Shown in pieces: positions 1-9,291 of a DNA stretch of 64,000 bases. The notes below the pieces were generated by a model, which saw nothing but the letters and a program-made list of their open reading frames with translations, was not told the DNA's origin and did no database searches. Where the stretch lies: positions 310,001 through 374,000 of the forward strand of contig BBMT01000002.1 of assembly GCA_000755425.1 (NCBI GenBank), in the 5' to 3' direction. The position numbers were made by a program, and so were the translations under genes. Numbering within the stretch: the stretch's first letter is position 1; the number at the start of each line of letters is the position of its first letter. The DNA is from Vibrio maritimus. Its GTDB lineage: Bacteria > Pseudomonadota > Gammaproteobacteria > Enterobacterales > Vibrionaceae.

Positions 1-342
1 GAAGTGGCATACGTGCCAGTTAACGAACTTCTAGAAATCGACGGCCTAAACGAAGAGCTTGTAGAAGAGCTTCGTAGCCGTGCAAAAGATGCCCTAACGA
101 CACTTGCTCTTGCTCAGGAAGAGTCATTCGAAGGTGTTGAGCCAGCTGAAGACCTACTAGCACTAGAAGGTCTAGAGCGTGAGATGGCATTTAAACTGGC
201 TGCAAAAGGTGTAGCTACTCTTGAAGACCTTGCAGACCAAGGTGTCGATGAGCTAGAGGGCATTGAAGGGCTAACAGAAGAGCGCGCAGGTGAGCTAATC
301 ATGGCTGCACGTAACATCTGTTGGTTCGGCGACGAAGAATAA
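1..342 (+). CDS. nusA: NusA transcription factor, C-terminal part
   Basis: Open from the left edge; only the last 113 residues are present. They carry the two helix-hairpin-helix-rich acidic repeats of gammaproteobacterial NusA: one around [15 protein letters not shown] and a second around [15 protein letters not shown], followed by a third similar stretch, ending in a short acidic tail. In this family the acidic repeats contact the RNA polymerase alpha subunit and mask the RNA-binding domains; NusA controls pausing, termination and antitermination. The frame is open from base 1, so the gene continues leftwards. It is followed 22 bases later by infB in the same direction, as in the usual nusA-infB operon. 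Confidence 0.95.
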   Translation, partial: EVAYVPVNELLEIDGLNEELVEELRSRAKDALTTLALAQEESFEGVEPAEDLLALEGLEREMAFKLAAKGVATLEDLADQGVDELEGIEGLTEERAGELIMAARNICWFGDEE

Positions 343-364
343 TAATCAGCAAGGAGGTAGTTGC

Positions 365-3069
365 ATGACAAAACTTACGGTTAAAGCACTTAGCGAAGAG
401 ATTGGTACGCCAGTTGAACGCCTAATTGAACAACTTGCTGATGCTGGTCTGAAGAAATCAGAAAGCGATCAGGTGAATGATGAAGAGAAGCAAACGCTTC
501 TTACTCACCTTAAGAAAGAACATGGTGATACATCTGGTGAGTCAGAGCCTACGCGTCTTACGCTTCAGCGTAAAACTCGTAGCACTCTGTCTGTTTCTGC
601 CGGTGGCGGTAAGAGCAAAGATGTACAAGTAGAAGTGCGCAAGAAGCGCACTTATGTCAAGCGCAGTGCGATCGACGAGCAAGCAAAACGTGAAGCTGAG
701 GAAGCAGCAAATCGTGAGGCGGAAGAGCGTGCCCAACGTGAAGCCGAAGAGCTAGCCAAACGTGAAGCTGCAGAGAAAGCACAGCGTGAAGCAGAAGAGA
801 AAGCTCAGCGCGAAGCCGAAGAAAAACGTCTAGCAGAGGAAAAAGCTAAACGTGAGGCGGAGCAACCTGAAGCGGATACTGCTAAGCGCGAAGAAGCGGA
901 AAAGGCCAAGAAAGAAATGAACGCAAAGAATGCTGAAGCGAAGAAAGAAGCGGACGAGCTAAAACGTCGTCAAGAAGAAGAGGCGCAACGTAAGGCGGAA
1001 GCTGAAGCGGCTCGTCTAGCTGAAGAAGCTCGCAAACTAGCGGAAGAGAATGCCGCACGCTGGTCTGAAGAAGAGAAAAAATCTAAAGACAACGAAAAAG
1101 CAGATTACCACACGACAACGTCTTCGTACGCTCGTGAAGCAGAAGATGCTCAAGATCGTAAAGAAGAGAAAGCACCTCGTCGTCGCAAGAAGAAGGCGAG
1201 CGCTCAAGAAGACAACCGTGGCGGCCGTGGCGGTCGTAACCAACGTGGTAAGAAAGGCAAATTGGCTAAGCCAACGTCTATGCAACACGGCTTTGATAAG
1301 ACAGCCCAAGTTGCTAAGCAAGACGTTGTGATCGGCGAGACTATCGTTGTTTCTGAGCTAGCAAGCAAAATGTCTGTTAAAGCAACAGAAGTTATCAAGG
1401 TGATGATGAAGATGGGCGCTATGGCGACTATCAACCAAGTTATCGACCAAGAAACTGCACAGCTAGTTGCTGAAGAAATGGGTCACAAAGTTGTTCTACG
1501 TAAAGAGAACGAACTGGAAGAAGCAGTACTGTCTGACCGTGATGAAACATCAGAAGCAGTATCTCGTGCTCCTGTTGTTACTATCATGGGTCACGTTGAC
1601 CACGGTAAGACATCGACACTTGACTACATCCGTCGTACTCACGTTGCATCAGGCGAAGCGGGTGGTATTACCCAGCACATCGGTGCATACCACGTAGAAA
1701 CTGACAACGGCATGATCACTTTCCTTGATACTCCTGGACACGCGGCGTTTACCGCAATGCGTGCTCGTGGTGCTCAAGCGACAGATATCGTTGTTCTAGT
1801 AGTAGCTGCAGACGATGGCGTAATGCCACAAACAATCGAAGCGATCCAACACGCGAAAGCGGCTGGTGTGCCTCTGATTGTTGCAGTGAACAAGATCGAT
1901 AAAGAAGACGCGAACCCAGACAACGTTAAGAACGAACTGGCACAGTACGACGTTATCCCTGAAGAGTGGGGCGGTGAGAACATGTTCGTTCACATCTCTG
2001 CGAAACAAGGTACTAACATCGATGGTCTTCTAGAAGCTATCCTACTTCAATCAGAAGTACTTGAGCTAACAGCGGTTGCTGACGGCATGGCATCTGGTGT
2101 GGTTGTAGAATCATTCCTAGATAAAGGCCGTGGTCCAGTGGCTACTGTATTGGTTCAATCTGGTACGCTACGTAAAGGCGACATCGTACTTTGTGGTCAA
2201 GAATACGGCCGTGTACGTGCGATGCGTGACGAACTAGGTAAAGAAGTGACTGAAGCTGGTCCATCTATCCCAGTTGAGATCCTAGGTCTATCTGGTGTTC
2301 CATCATCAGGTGACGAAGCAACAGTTGTACGTGATGAGCGTAAAGCACGTGAAGTAGCAAACTACCGTCAAGGTAAATTCCGTGACGTGAAACTTGCGCG
2401 TCAGCAAAAAGCGAAACTAGAAAACATGTTCTCTAACATGACTGCTGGTGACGTTGCTGAGCTTAACGTAGTACTGAAAGCGGACGTACAGGGTTCTGTA
2501 GAAGCAATCTCTGATTCTCTACTGAACTGTCTACTGACGAAGTTAAAGTGAACATTGTTGGTTCTGGTGTTGGTGGTATTACAGAAACTGATGCAGTACT
2601 AGCAGCAGCATCTAACGCTATCATCCTAGGCTTCAACGTACGTGCTGATGCTTCTGCTCGCCGTACTGTAGATACTGAAAACCTAGACCTACGCTACTAC
2701 TCAATCATCTACCAATTGATTGACGAAGTGAAACAAGCTATGGGCGGTATGCTTGCTCCTGAATTCAAGCAAGAAATCATCGGCCTTGCAGAAGTACGTG
2801 ACGTATTTAAGTCTCCAAAACTTGGCGCAATCGCGGGTTGTATGGTGACAGAGGGTACTATCAAGCGTAACAACCCTATCCGCGTACTGCGTGATAACGT
2901 TGTAATCTACGAAGGTGAGCTAGAATCTCTACGCCGCTTCAAAGATGACGTTCAAGAAGTTAAGAACGGTTACGAGTGTGGTATCGGCGTTAAGAACTAC
3001 AACGATGTTCGCGTTGGCGACCAAATCGAAGTATTCGAAATCGTTGAAATCAAACGTACTCTAGACTAA
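365..3069 (+). CDS. infB: Translation initiation factor IF-2 (one-base frameshift)
   Basis: IF-2 is the GTPase that brings initiator fMet-tRNA to the 30S subunit and drives subunit joining. Start ATG 365 has a strong AGGAGG eight bases upstream. The N-terminal IF2 domain is followed by a long Ala/Glu/Arg/Lys-rich coiled coil (about residues 90-260). The GTPase domain begins near residue 405 with GHVDHGKTS, then DTPGH and NKID, followed by the beta-barrel and C-terminal domains. The frame breaks near 2524-2527: an AAA run reads AA, so the first frame ends at 2551 and the rest continues from about 2548 to 3069. Restoring one A gives 901 aa, normal for the family. An essential gene broken this way points to a sequence error. 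Confidence 0.95.
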
Positions 3070-3174
3070 TAGACAAAATCGCTACTCAGTATCAAACTTG
3101 AGTATTGATGGTTGTTGAATGCACCATGGGGCTGGTTGATACCATCCCCCATTCTTTCTATAGTGAGAAAAGAA

Positions 3175-3591
3175 ATGTCAAAAGAATTTAGCCGCACACA
3201 ACGTGTTGCGCAGCAACTACAAAAAGAGCTTGCTCTTATCCTTCAACGCGAAGTTCGCGATTCTCGCCTTGGTATGGTGACGATTTCAGACGTAGAAGTG
3301 TCTCGTGACCTAGCATACGCAAAAGTATTCGTGACTTTCCTATGTGTGGGTGAGCAAACCCCAGAATCTAGCATTGCGGCACTTCGTGAGCATGAAGCTC
3401 ATATTCGTATGATGCTAGGTAAGCGTATTCGCCTACGCCTAACGCCAGAAGTACGCTTCCAATATGACAATACACTCGTTGAAGGTATGCGTATGTCTAA
3501 CCTAGTGAGCGAAGTGGTTAGCGAAGACAAGCGTAAGCAAAACGAAGCGGGTCGTAGCGAAGAAAACGGCGCTGAGGGAGAAGAGCAGTAA
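3175..3591 (+). CDS. rbfA: Ribosome-binding factor A
   Basis: RbfA is a small KH-type protein that binds the free 30S subunit and helps mature the 5' end of 16S rRNA; it is needed for growth in the cold. The product is 138 aa and starts [14 protein letters not shown], the typical family start. The frame stays open upstream to 3112, but ATG 3175 matches family N-termini. The body holds the KH-like core ([19 protein letters not shown]) and a charged tail. It lies between infB and truB; its stop overlaps the truB start by one base (TAATG), implying translational coupling. Confidence 0.95.
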   Translation: MSKEFSRTQRVAQQLQKELALILQREVRDSRLGMVTISDVEVSRDLAYAKVFVTFLCVGEQTPESSIAALREHEAHIRMMLGKRIRLRLTPEVRFQYDNTLVEGMRMSNLVSEVVSEDKRKQNEAGRSEENGAEGEEQ

Positions 3592-4540
3592 TGGCTAGAC
3601 GTCGCAAGGGACGTCCAGTCAACGGCGTTATCCTTCTAGATAAACCTACCGGTATCTCATCGAATGATGCTCTGCAAAAAGTAAAGCGTATCTACTTTGC
3701 TGAAAAAGCAGGGCACACAGGTGCTCTTGATCCACTAGCAACTGGCATGCTGCCAATTTGCTTGGGCGAAGCCACTAAGTTTTCGCAATTCCTATTAGAT
3801 TCAGACAAGCGCTACCGCGTGATCGCAAAACTTGGTGAGCGCACCAATACCTCTGACTCTGATGGTGAAGTGGTTGAGACTCGTGAGATCAACGTAACTC
3901 CAGAGCTTCTCGATGAGTGCATCGATAAGTTCCGTGGTGAGTCTGATCAAGTCCCGTCAATGTTCTCAGCATTGAAATATCAAGGTAAGCCACTTTATGA
4001 GTACGCTCGCCAAGGTATCGAAGTGCCGCGTGAAGCGCGCAAGATCACTGTGTATGAAATCGTCCTACGTCGCTTTGAAGGTGATGAAGTGGAGATGGAA
4101 GTACACTGCTCGAAGGCACGTACATCCGTACTATCGTCGATGATTTGGGCGAAATGTTAGGCTGTGGTGCGCACGTGACTATGCTTCGCCGTACGGCGGT
4201 TGCTAAGTACCCTTATGAGAACATGGTGACTCTTGAGCAGCTCAACGAGCTATTCGAGCAGGCAAAGCGCGAAGAGCGTCAGCCGCGTGAGTTGCTTGAC
4301 CCACTGCTGATGCCAATGGACAGCGCAGTACAAGATCTGCAAGAAGCGAATGTCACGCCTGAACTTGGTGATTTGCTTCAGCATGGTCAGCCTGTGCAGG
4401 TTTCAGGTTTGCCAGTGGATGCGCCAGTGCGTATGACCATGGGTGATGATCGTTTGTTTATTGGCGTTGGTGCTATGAATGACGATGGTAAGCTGGCGCC
4501 TAAGCGTTTGGTTGTTTTTCGTGAGGAAGAGCAGCAGTAG
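3591..4540 (+). CDS. truB: tRNA pseudouridine-55 synthase (one-base frameshift)
   Basis: TruB makes pseudouridine 55 in the T loop of elongator tRNAs. The N-terminal half has the family motif [12 protein letters not shown]; Asp47 is the catalytic aspartate. The downstream frame carries the rest of the catalytic domain ([15 protein letters not shown]) and the C-terminal PUA-like RNA-binding domain. The frame breaks at 4115-4116, where GGG reads GG; restoring it joins CSKGTYIRT to the second frame and gives 316 aa, family length. The start overlaps the rbfA stop. The 3' end is followed by a copy of the nested palindromic repeat and then the rpsO promoter. Confidence 0.94.
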
Positions 4541-4591
4541 GGTGTGTTGTTGGGTTGGTGGTTGAGTGCCTAAGTTTAGGAGCTTAAGAGC

Positions 4592-4725
4592 ACCCCTCCT
4601 AGCCTCCCCTTATTAAGGGGAGGAACTGCTGGCTCGCTGGCGCATCGCCTGTTGTTCACGTGCGGTGCGACGATAGGAGCTAGGAGTGGTTCTCCCCCTT
4701 TATAAGGGGGAGTTAGAGGGGGTAA
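4592..4725. repeat. Nested palindromic intergenic element, copy A
   Basis: Intergenic element of 134 bp between truB and rpsO. The left arm (starting ACCCCTCCTAGCCTCCCC) and right arm (ending GAGTTAGAGGGGGT) are imperfect inverted repeats of about 35 bases. Each arm has its own small palindrome (CCCCTTATTAAGGGG on the left, a CCCCCTTTATAAGGGGG type on the right). The interior carries a second inverted pair (GGCTCGCT...GCATCGCC against GGTGCGACGATAGGAG). Related copies are at 25886 and 34785. No coding capacity or transposase. This copy is the most diverged in the right interior. Confidence 0.85.
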
Positions 4726-4744
4726 GATTTTTGCCCACAACCTC

Positions 4745-4773
4745 TTGCCTTTCCCCAATCCCACCCTTATAAT
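4745..4773 (+). promoter_or_regulatory. Sigma-70 promoter for rpsO
   Basis: TTGCCT at 4745-4750 and a perfect TATAAT at 4768-4773 with 17 bases between, about 75 bases upstream of rpsO. The stretch from truB to rpsO (4541-4846) holds only this promoter and repeat copy A. This fits the known separate promoter of rpsO within the nusA-pnp region. Confidence 0.65.
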
Positions 4774-4846
4774 CCCCGCTTCGCGTAGCGGCTGAATCAG
4801 AGATTGGCTGCTACAACTTTAAACCTACTCTTATTAGGAGAGAATT

Positions 4847-5114
4847 ATGTCTCTGAATGCAGAAACTAAAGCAGCAATCGTTGCAGAATACGCACAAGGC
4901 GAAGGCGACACTGGTTCACCAGAAGTTCAAGTAGCTCTACTTACAGCTTCTATCAACCACCTACAAGGTCACTTCAAAGCACACAAAGGCGATCACCACA
5001 GCGTCGTGGTCTTCTACGTATGGTTTCTCGTCGTCGTAAGCTTCTAGATTACCTAAAAGGTAAAAACCTAGCTCGCTACCAAGACTAATCAAACGTCTAG
5101 GCCTACGTCGCTAA
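4847..5114 (+). CDS. rpsO: 30S ribosomal protein S15 (two one-base frameshifts)
   Basis: S15 binds 16S rRNA at the three-way junction of the central domain. ATG 4847 follows an AGGAG. The first 50 residues ([15 protein letters not shown], then [12 protein letters not shown]) are canonical. At 5002 CC reads C, which ends the frame early at 5047; at 5085 another CC reads C, which would create a second premature TAA. Restoring both gives 89 aa ending IKRLGLRR, exactly the family length. Two losses in 270 bases of a core ribosomal gene strongly argue for sequence error. A terminator follows, before pnp. Confidence 0.93.
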
Positions 5115-5140
5115 TCAGCGTCTGCATAGAAAGTTTGTTA

Positions 5141-5166
5141 AAAGGGGCTATATGCCCCTTTTTTGT
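5141..5166 (+). terminator. Terminator after rpsO
   Basis: AAAGGGGC-TATAT-GCCCCTTT hairpin followed by a T run, 27 bases after the rpsO stop. It partly separates rpsO from pnp, which has its own leader. Confidence 0.8.
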
Positions 5167-5186
5167 TAGCTAAATTCTTTAGTTAA

Positions 5187-5216
5187 TGGCAAAACTTCCA
5201 CTAAGTAGTTTATACT
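5187..5216 (+). promoter_or_regulatory. Probable pnp promoter
   Basis: TATACT at 5211-5216 with TGGCAA at 5187-5192, spacing 18. It lies just before the long structured pnp leader. The -35 element is weak. Confidence 0.45.
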
Positions 5217-5275
5217 ACGTCCCGTCTAAACAGAGTTGTCTAAAGCATATCCGTTTAGCCACAATCTGCTCAGTA

Positions 5276-5390
5276 CATTACAGTCCATTTTGTCGACCGC
5301 AGGGTCGCGACTATTCCAAGCACATTTGCTCGCTTTAAGCTGTTTAAAGCAAAGAGCTAAGTTTGTTTGAACTAGTCGCGATTTGTAATG
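5276..5390 (+). promoter_or_regulatory. Long hairpin in the pnp leader
   Basis: Nested complementary segments upstream of pnp: CATTAC (5276) with GTAATG (5385); TCGCGACTA (5305-5313) with TAGTCGCGA (5373-5381); and an inner GCTC-GCTTTAA stem closed by TTTAAAGC and GAGC. Together they form one long stem-loop. In E. coli the pnp leader hairpin is cut by RNase III and then used by PNPase to repress its own mRNA; this structure is in the same place and probably does the same. The 329-base gap 5115-5443 otherwise holds only the terminator and promoter listed. Confidence 0.65.
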
Positions 5391-5443
5391 CATTGAGCGC
5401 ACAATCAAATGATCTGGATTCGCTCCAGAAAAAAGGAAATACA

Positions 5444-7575
5444 ATGTTCGAAAAACCAGTTGTTAAGTCGTTCCAATACGGCAACCACACTGTGACGCTA
5501 GAAACAGGCGTTATCGCACGTCAAGCTACTGCAGCTGTAATGGTAACAATGGACGATACGTCAGTATTCGTTTCTGTTGTTGGTAAAAAAGAAGCAGTAG
5601 AAGGTCAAGACTTCTTCCCACTAACAGTAAACTACCAAGAGCGTACTTACGCGGCAGGTAAAATCCCAGGTGGTTTCTTCAAGCGTGAAGGTCGTCCTTC
5701 TGAAGGCGAAACACTGACTGCACGTCTAATCGACCGTCCAATTCGTCCACTATTCCCAGACGCATTCAAAAACGAAGTTCAGGTTATCGCGACAGTAATG
5801 TCTGTAAACCCGAACGTTCAACCAGACATGGTAACAATGATCGGTACTTCAGCTGCTCTTGCTATCTCTGGTATCCCGTTCAACGGTCCTATCGGTGCTG
5901 CACGTGTTGGTCACATTGATGGTCAACTAGTACTAAACCCAAGCAACACTGAGCTAGAAAGCTCTAAACTAGACCTAGTTGTTGCGGTACAGAAGGCGCT
6001 GTTCTTATGGTTGAGTCTGAAGCAGACAACCTAACAGAAGAAGAGATGCTATCAGCAGTGGTTTACGGCCACGACCAACAGCAAGTTGTTATCAAAGCAA
6101 TCAACGAGTTTGCAGCAGAAGTTGCTACTCCAGCTTGGGATTGGGTTGCTCCAGAAGAGAACACGGCTCTTAACAACCGTATCGCTGAGCTAGCGGAAGC
6201 TAAGCTTGTTGAAGCGTACCAAATCACTGAGAAGATGGCTCGTTACGACCGCATCCACGCGATTGCAGCTGAAGTTAACGATGTTCTTCTTGCTGAAGAT
6301 CCAGAAGCGAACACGAAAGAAATCCACACTATCTTCCACGACCTAGAGAAGACAGTTGTACGTCGCAGCATCATCGCGGGTAACCCACGTATCGATGGTC
6401 GTGAAAAAGACATGGTTCGTGCGCTAGACGTACGTACTGGCGTTCTTCCACGTACTCACGGTTCTTCACTGTTCACTCGTGGTGAAACTCAGGCAATCGT
6501 AACTGCGACTCTTGGTACGCAGCGTGATGCTCAAATCATCGATGAGCTAACTGGTGAGCGTAAAGATCACTTCCTACTACACTACAACTTCCCTCCATAC
6601 TGTGTTGGCGAAACTGGTTTTGTAGGTTCTCCTAAGCGTCGTGAAATCGGTCACGGTAAACTGGCTAAGCGCGGTATCGCAGCAGTAATGCCTTCTGTTG
6701 AAGAATTCCCATACACAGTTCGTGTTGTATCGGAAATCACTGAATCTAACGGTTCATCTTCAATGGCTTCTGTATGTGGTACGTCTCTAGCACTTATGGA
6801 TGCGGGTGTTCCAATCAAGTCTTCTGTTGCGGGTATCGCAATGGGTCTTGTGAAAGAAGGCGATGACTTCGTTGTTCTTTCTGACATCCTTGGTGACGAA
6901 GACCACCTAGGTGACATGGACTTTAAAGTAGCAGGTACTAACACTGGTATCACTGCACTTCAAATGGACATCAAGATCGAAGGTATCACTAAAGAGATCA
7001 TGCAAATTGCTCTTAACCAAGCGCAAGGTGCACGTAAGCACATCCTTTCTGTAATGGATGAAGCTATCTCTGGTGCTCGTGAAGAGATCTCTGAGTTCGC
7101 TCCACGTATCCACACAATGAAGATCAGCGCAGACAAGATCAAAGACGTTATCGGCAAAGGTGGCGCGGTTATCCGTCAGCTAACTGAAGAGACGGGTACA
7201 ACGATTGAGATCGAAGACGACGGTACTATCAAGATCGCTGCGACTGACGGTGACCAAGCGAAAGATGCGATCGCTCGTATCGAAGCTATCACTGCAGAAG
7301 TTGAAGTTGGTAAGATCTACACGGGTAAAGTTGCTCGTCTAGCTGACTTCGGTGCATTCGTAACGGTTCTTCCAGGTAAAGATGGTCTAGTACACATCTC
7401 TCAAATCGCTCAAGAGCGTGTTGAGAAAGTGACTGACTACCTGAAAGAAGGCCAAGAAGTTCAAGTTAAAGTACTTGAAATCGACCGCCAAGGCCGTGTA
7501 CGTCTAAGCATGAAAGAAGCGGTAGAACAGCCAGCTGAAGCTGCGAATGAAAAAGCGGCACCTGACGCAGAATAA
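5444..7575 (+). CDS. pnp: Polynucleotide phosphorylase (one-base frameshift)
   Basis: PNPase degrades RNA 3' to 5' by phosphorolysis and is a core part of the RNA degradosome. ATG 5444 ([13 protein letters not shown]) is preceded by AAAGGAAA. Two RNase PH-like domains are followed by a KH domain (about 553-612, with [12 protein letters not shown]) and an S1 domain (about 620-690, with [18 protein letters not shown]). The frame breaks at 5986-5987, where GGG reads GG; restoring it joins [17 protein letters not shown] and gives 710 aa, the usual length. The catalytic second PH domain lies downstream of the break and is intact. Confidence 0.95.
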
Positions 7576-7616
7576 TTCGCATTTCTAGACCATTGCGTCT
7601 AAAAGCATGCTATAAA

Positions 7617-7640
7617 GAGGGGGCAATCGCCCCCTTTTTT
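7617..7640 (+). terminator. Terminator after pnp
   Basis: AGGGGGC-AATC-GCCCCCT hairpin with a T6 tail, about 40 bases after the pnp stop and before nlpI. Confidence 0.85.
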
Positions 7641-7749
7641 AGTGCGCGAAGGAAATTACCTGCTATACCAATAAAGCAGCATGGCAAAAAAATTAAATAA
7701 AAGCCGTCGGTTACGCTTAGCGATAGCAGGCATTAAGGAGAAGAATATA

Positions 7750-8685
7750 GTGAAGTGGTTTCGAATCTTAGGATTGAGTTTAGTGGCCGTAGTGACGGGT
7801 TGTGCATCCAACTCATCAACGCAAGATCAGCAGTGGTTAAACCCACCAATGGCTGTGCCTTTACAAGCCAATGTTCAATATGAAGTCCAGGTTGCAAGAC
7901 TGACTCAGCTACTTCAGCGCAGCGATCTCGATAACGATGTGCGCGCTAAAATGCATTTCGAGCGTGGTTCTTATTTCAATAGTCTAGGTATGCGTGATTT
8001 GGCGCAGCTTGATTTCAACCAATCACTTCAACTAAACCCAGCTCAGCCAGTGGTGTTCAACCAAGTCGGTCAATACTTCACTCAGATCGGTGATTTTGAC
8101 TCTGCGTATGAAGCGTTTGATTCAAGCCTAGAGCTCGATCCAGCTAACTCTTACGCGCTTCGTAACCGTTCTATCGCACTGTATTACGGCGACCGCATTC
8201 CTCTTGCGATTGAAGGAATGACGCGTTATTACCAAGAGAATCCATCCGATCCGTACCGAGCGCTGTGGCTTTACATCATTTCTCGCCAAGCGAGCCCATC
8301 GGAAGCGGCAATTACTTTAAACAAGCAGTACCTTGCTCGTAATAACGACTGGGGCTGGATTTTGGTTGCCTTGATGCTTGACCAAGTGTCAGAAGAGCAA
8401 GCATTCAAAGCGATTCTAGCGAGTAGCCGAGACAACAATGTATTGGCAGAGCGTCTGACAGAGGTGTACTTCTACCTTGCTAAGCGTCATCAAATCGACG
8501 GTGACTACCCAACCGCGGTTTCGCTTTACAAGCTGGCTATCGCGCAAAACGTGTATGATTTTGCCGAGCATAAGTACGCATTCCTAGAGCTCACCAAGAT
8601 CTTTGAAATTGTTCGCGCGCAGCAAGCAGAAGAAGCGAAGAAACAGCAAGAAGAACAAGCGAACGCAGAACCAAGCGACGCCTAG
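7750..8685 (+). CDS. nlpI: Lipoprotein NlpI, TPR adaptor
   Basis: NlpI is an outer-membrane lipoprotein with tetratricopeptide repeats that scaffolds peptidoglycan endopeptidases and the protease Prc. I choose GTG 7750: it follows TAAGGAG and gives VKWFRILGLSLVAVVTGC, a lipoprotein signal with lipobox VTGC, and a 311-residue product, close to family length. The frame is open further upstream but those residues do not belong to a signal peptide. TPR-like pairs are seen around LAQLDFNQSLQLNPAQP and SAYEAFDSSLELDPANS. The C-terminus is Gln/Glu/Ala-rich. It follows pnp, as in many gammaproteobacteria. Confidence 0.93.
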   Translation: MKWFRILGLSLVAVVTGCASNSSTQDQQWLNPPMAVPLQANVQYEVQVARLTQLLQRSDLDNDVRAKMHFERGSYFNSLGMRDLAQLDFNQSLQLNPAQPVVFNQVGQYFTQIGDFDSAYEAFDSSLELDPANSYALRNRSIALYYGDRIPLAIEGMTRYYQENPSDPYRALWLYIISRQASPSEAAITLNKQYLARNNDWGWILVALMLDQVSEEQAFKAILASSRDNNVLAERLTEVYFYLAKRHQIDGDYPTAVSLYKLAIAQNVYDFAEHKYAFLELTKIFEIVRAQQAEEAKKQQEEQANAEPSDA

Positions 8686-8710
8686 TTTTTCTCAGTAAAT
8701 CCAAGACATT

Positions 8711-8739
8711 AAAACACCAGCGATGAGCTGGTGTTTTTT
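8711..8739 (+). terminator. Terminator after nlpI
   Basis: ACACCAGC-GATGA-GCTGGTGT stem followed by T6, starting 25 bases after the nlpI stop. Confidence 0.85.
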
Positions 8740-8775
8740 ATGCGTTGCAGTTTACTTCTAATACCCCTAAAATAG

Positions 8776-8788
8776 TTAGCTAGGCTAA
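8776..8788. promoter_or_regulatory. Candidate MarR operator palindrome
   Basis: TTAGC-TAG-GCTAA is a perfect 5-bp inverted repeat 17 bases before the marR start. MarR-family repressors usually bind short palindromes of this kind in their own promoter, so autoregulation is likely. Confidence 0.5.
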
Positions 8789-8804
8789 TTAATTGGTGAT
8801 ATGA

Positions 8805-9218
8805 ATGTCTATAGAAGTCAATTTAGAGAGAATGGAACGCCTCACTGCTAAGGTTTGGCGCAGTTACAGCAAAGAAGATCCATTGTCGCACCTTAGCTTT
8901 AATGAATATGACTATCTCAAAACCGTGCAAGCCTCCGAGGAGCCGATTAGGCTCACTGACTTGGCCCGAGAGTTAGAGGTGTCCAAGCCGTCAGCCACCA
9001 ATATGGTCAAACGGTTGGAGAAGAAGGGGTTAGTGGAACGTTTAGCGTGTCCAGAAGACGCTCGTGCTAAACGGGTAGTTTTGACAGAGAAGGCACGTAT
9101 CCCTCTAGCGTCAGAGTTGGAAATTTATAGCGTGGTTGCTGATAGATTAAAGGTGAACCTAACAGATGGCGAGTTTACCTCGCTCAATCAGCTTCTGACT
9201 AAAGCGCTAGAGCTTTAA
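8805..9218 (+). CDS. MarR family transcriptional regulator
   Basis: 137-residue winged-helix regulator. The wHTH core (LTDLARELEVSKPSATNMVKRL, then the wing EKKGLVERLACPEDARAKRVVLT) is typical of MarR proteins, dimers that release DNA when they bind small phenolic or lipophilic ligands or are oxidised. A palindrome sits in its promoter. The next gene, 73 bases on and in the same direction, is a MATE efflux pump, the classical arrangement of a MarR repressor controlling a multidrug pump. The ligand cannot be told from sequence. Confidence 0.9.
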   Translation: MSIEVNLERMERLTAKVWRSYSKEDPLSHLSFNEYDYLKTVQASEEPIRLTDLARELEVSKPSATNMVKRLEKKGLVERLACPEDARAKRVVLTEKARIPLASELEIYSVVADRLKVNLTDGEFTSLNQLLTKALEL

Positions 9219-9291
9219 TTCCTGCTAGTTCTTAATCAACAGTAAGACTCTGAAGAGTCACTTGAAAACAAATAATCGTAGTAACGTCGTG

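Noticed and set aside
365..1331. Long alternate frames over the infB coiled coil
   Set aside because: They arise from the biased GAA/AAG/GCN codons of the Glu/Lys/Ala-rich region and resemble no protein.
365..3069. Programmed frameshifting in infB, pnp and other genes
   Set aside because: No slippery heptamer or downstream pseudoknot is common to the sites, the same kind of loss occurs in many unrelated genes, and repaired sequences equal family norms.
4576..4764. Small minus-strand reading frame over repeat copy A
   Set aside because: It consists only of translated palindrome sequence, and has no ribosome site.
8776..8788. The TTAGCTAGGCTAA palindrome as a terminator of nlpI
   Set aside because: nlpI already has a strong terminator at 8711-8739, and this palindrome lies right before marR without a T run.
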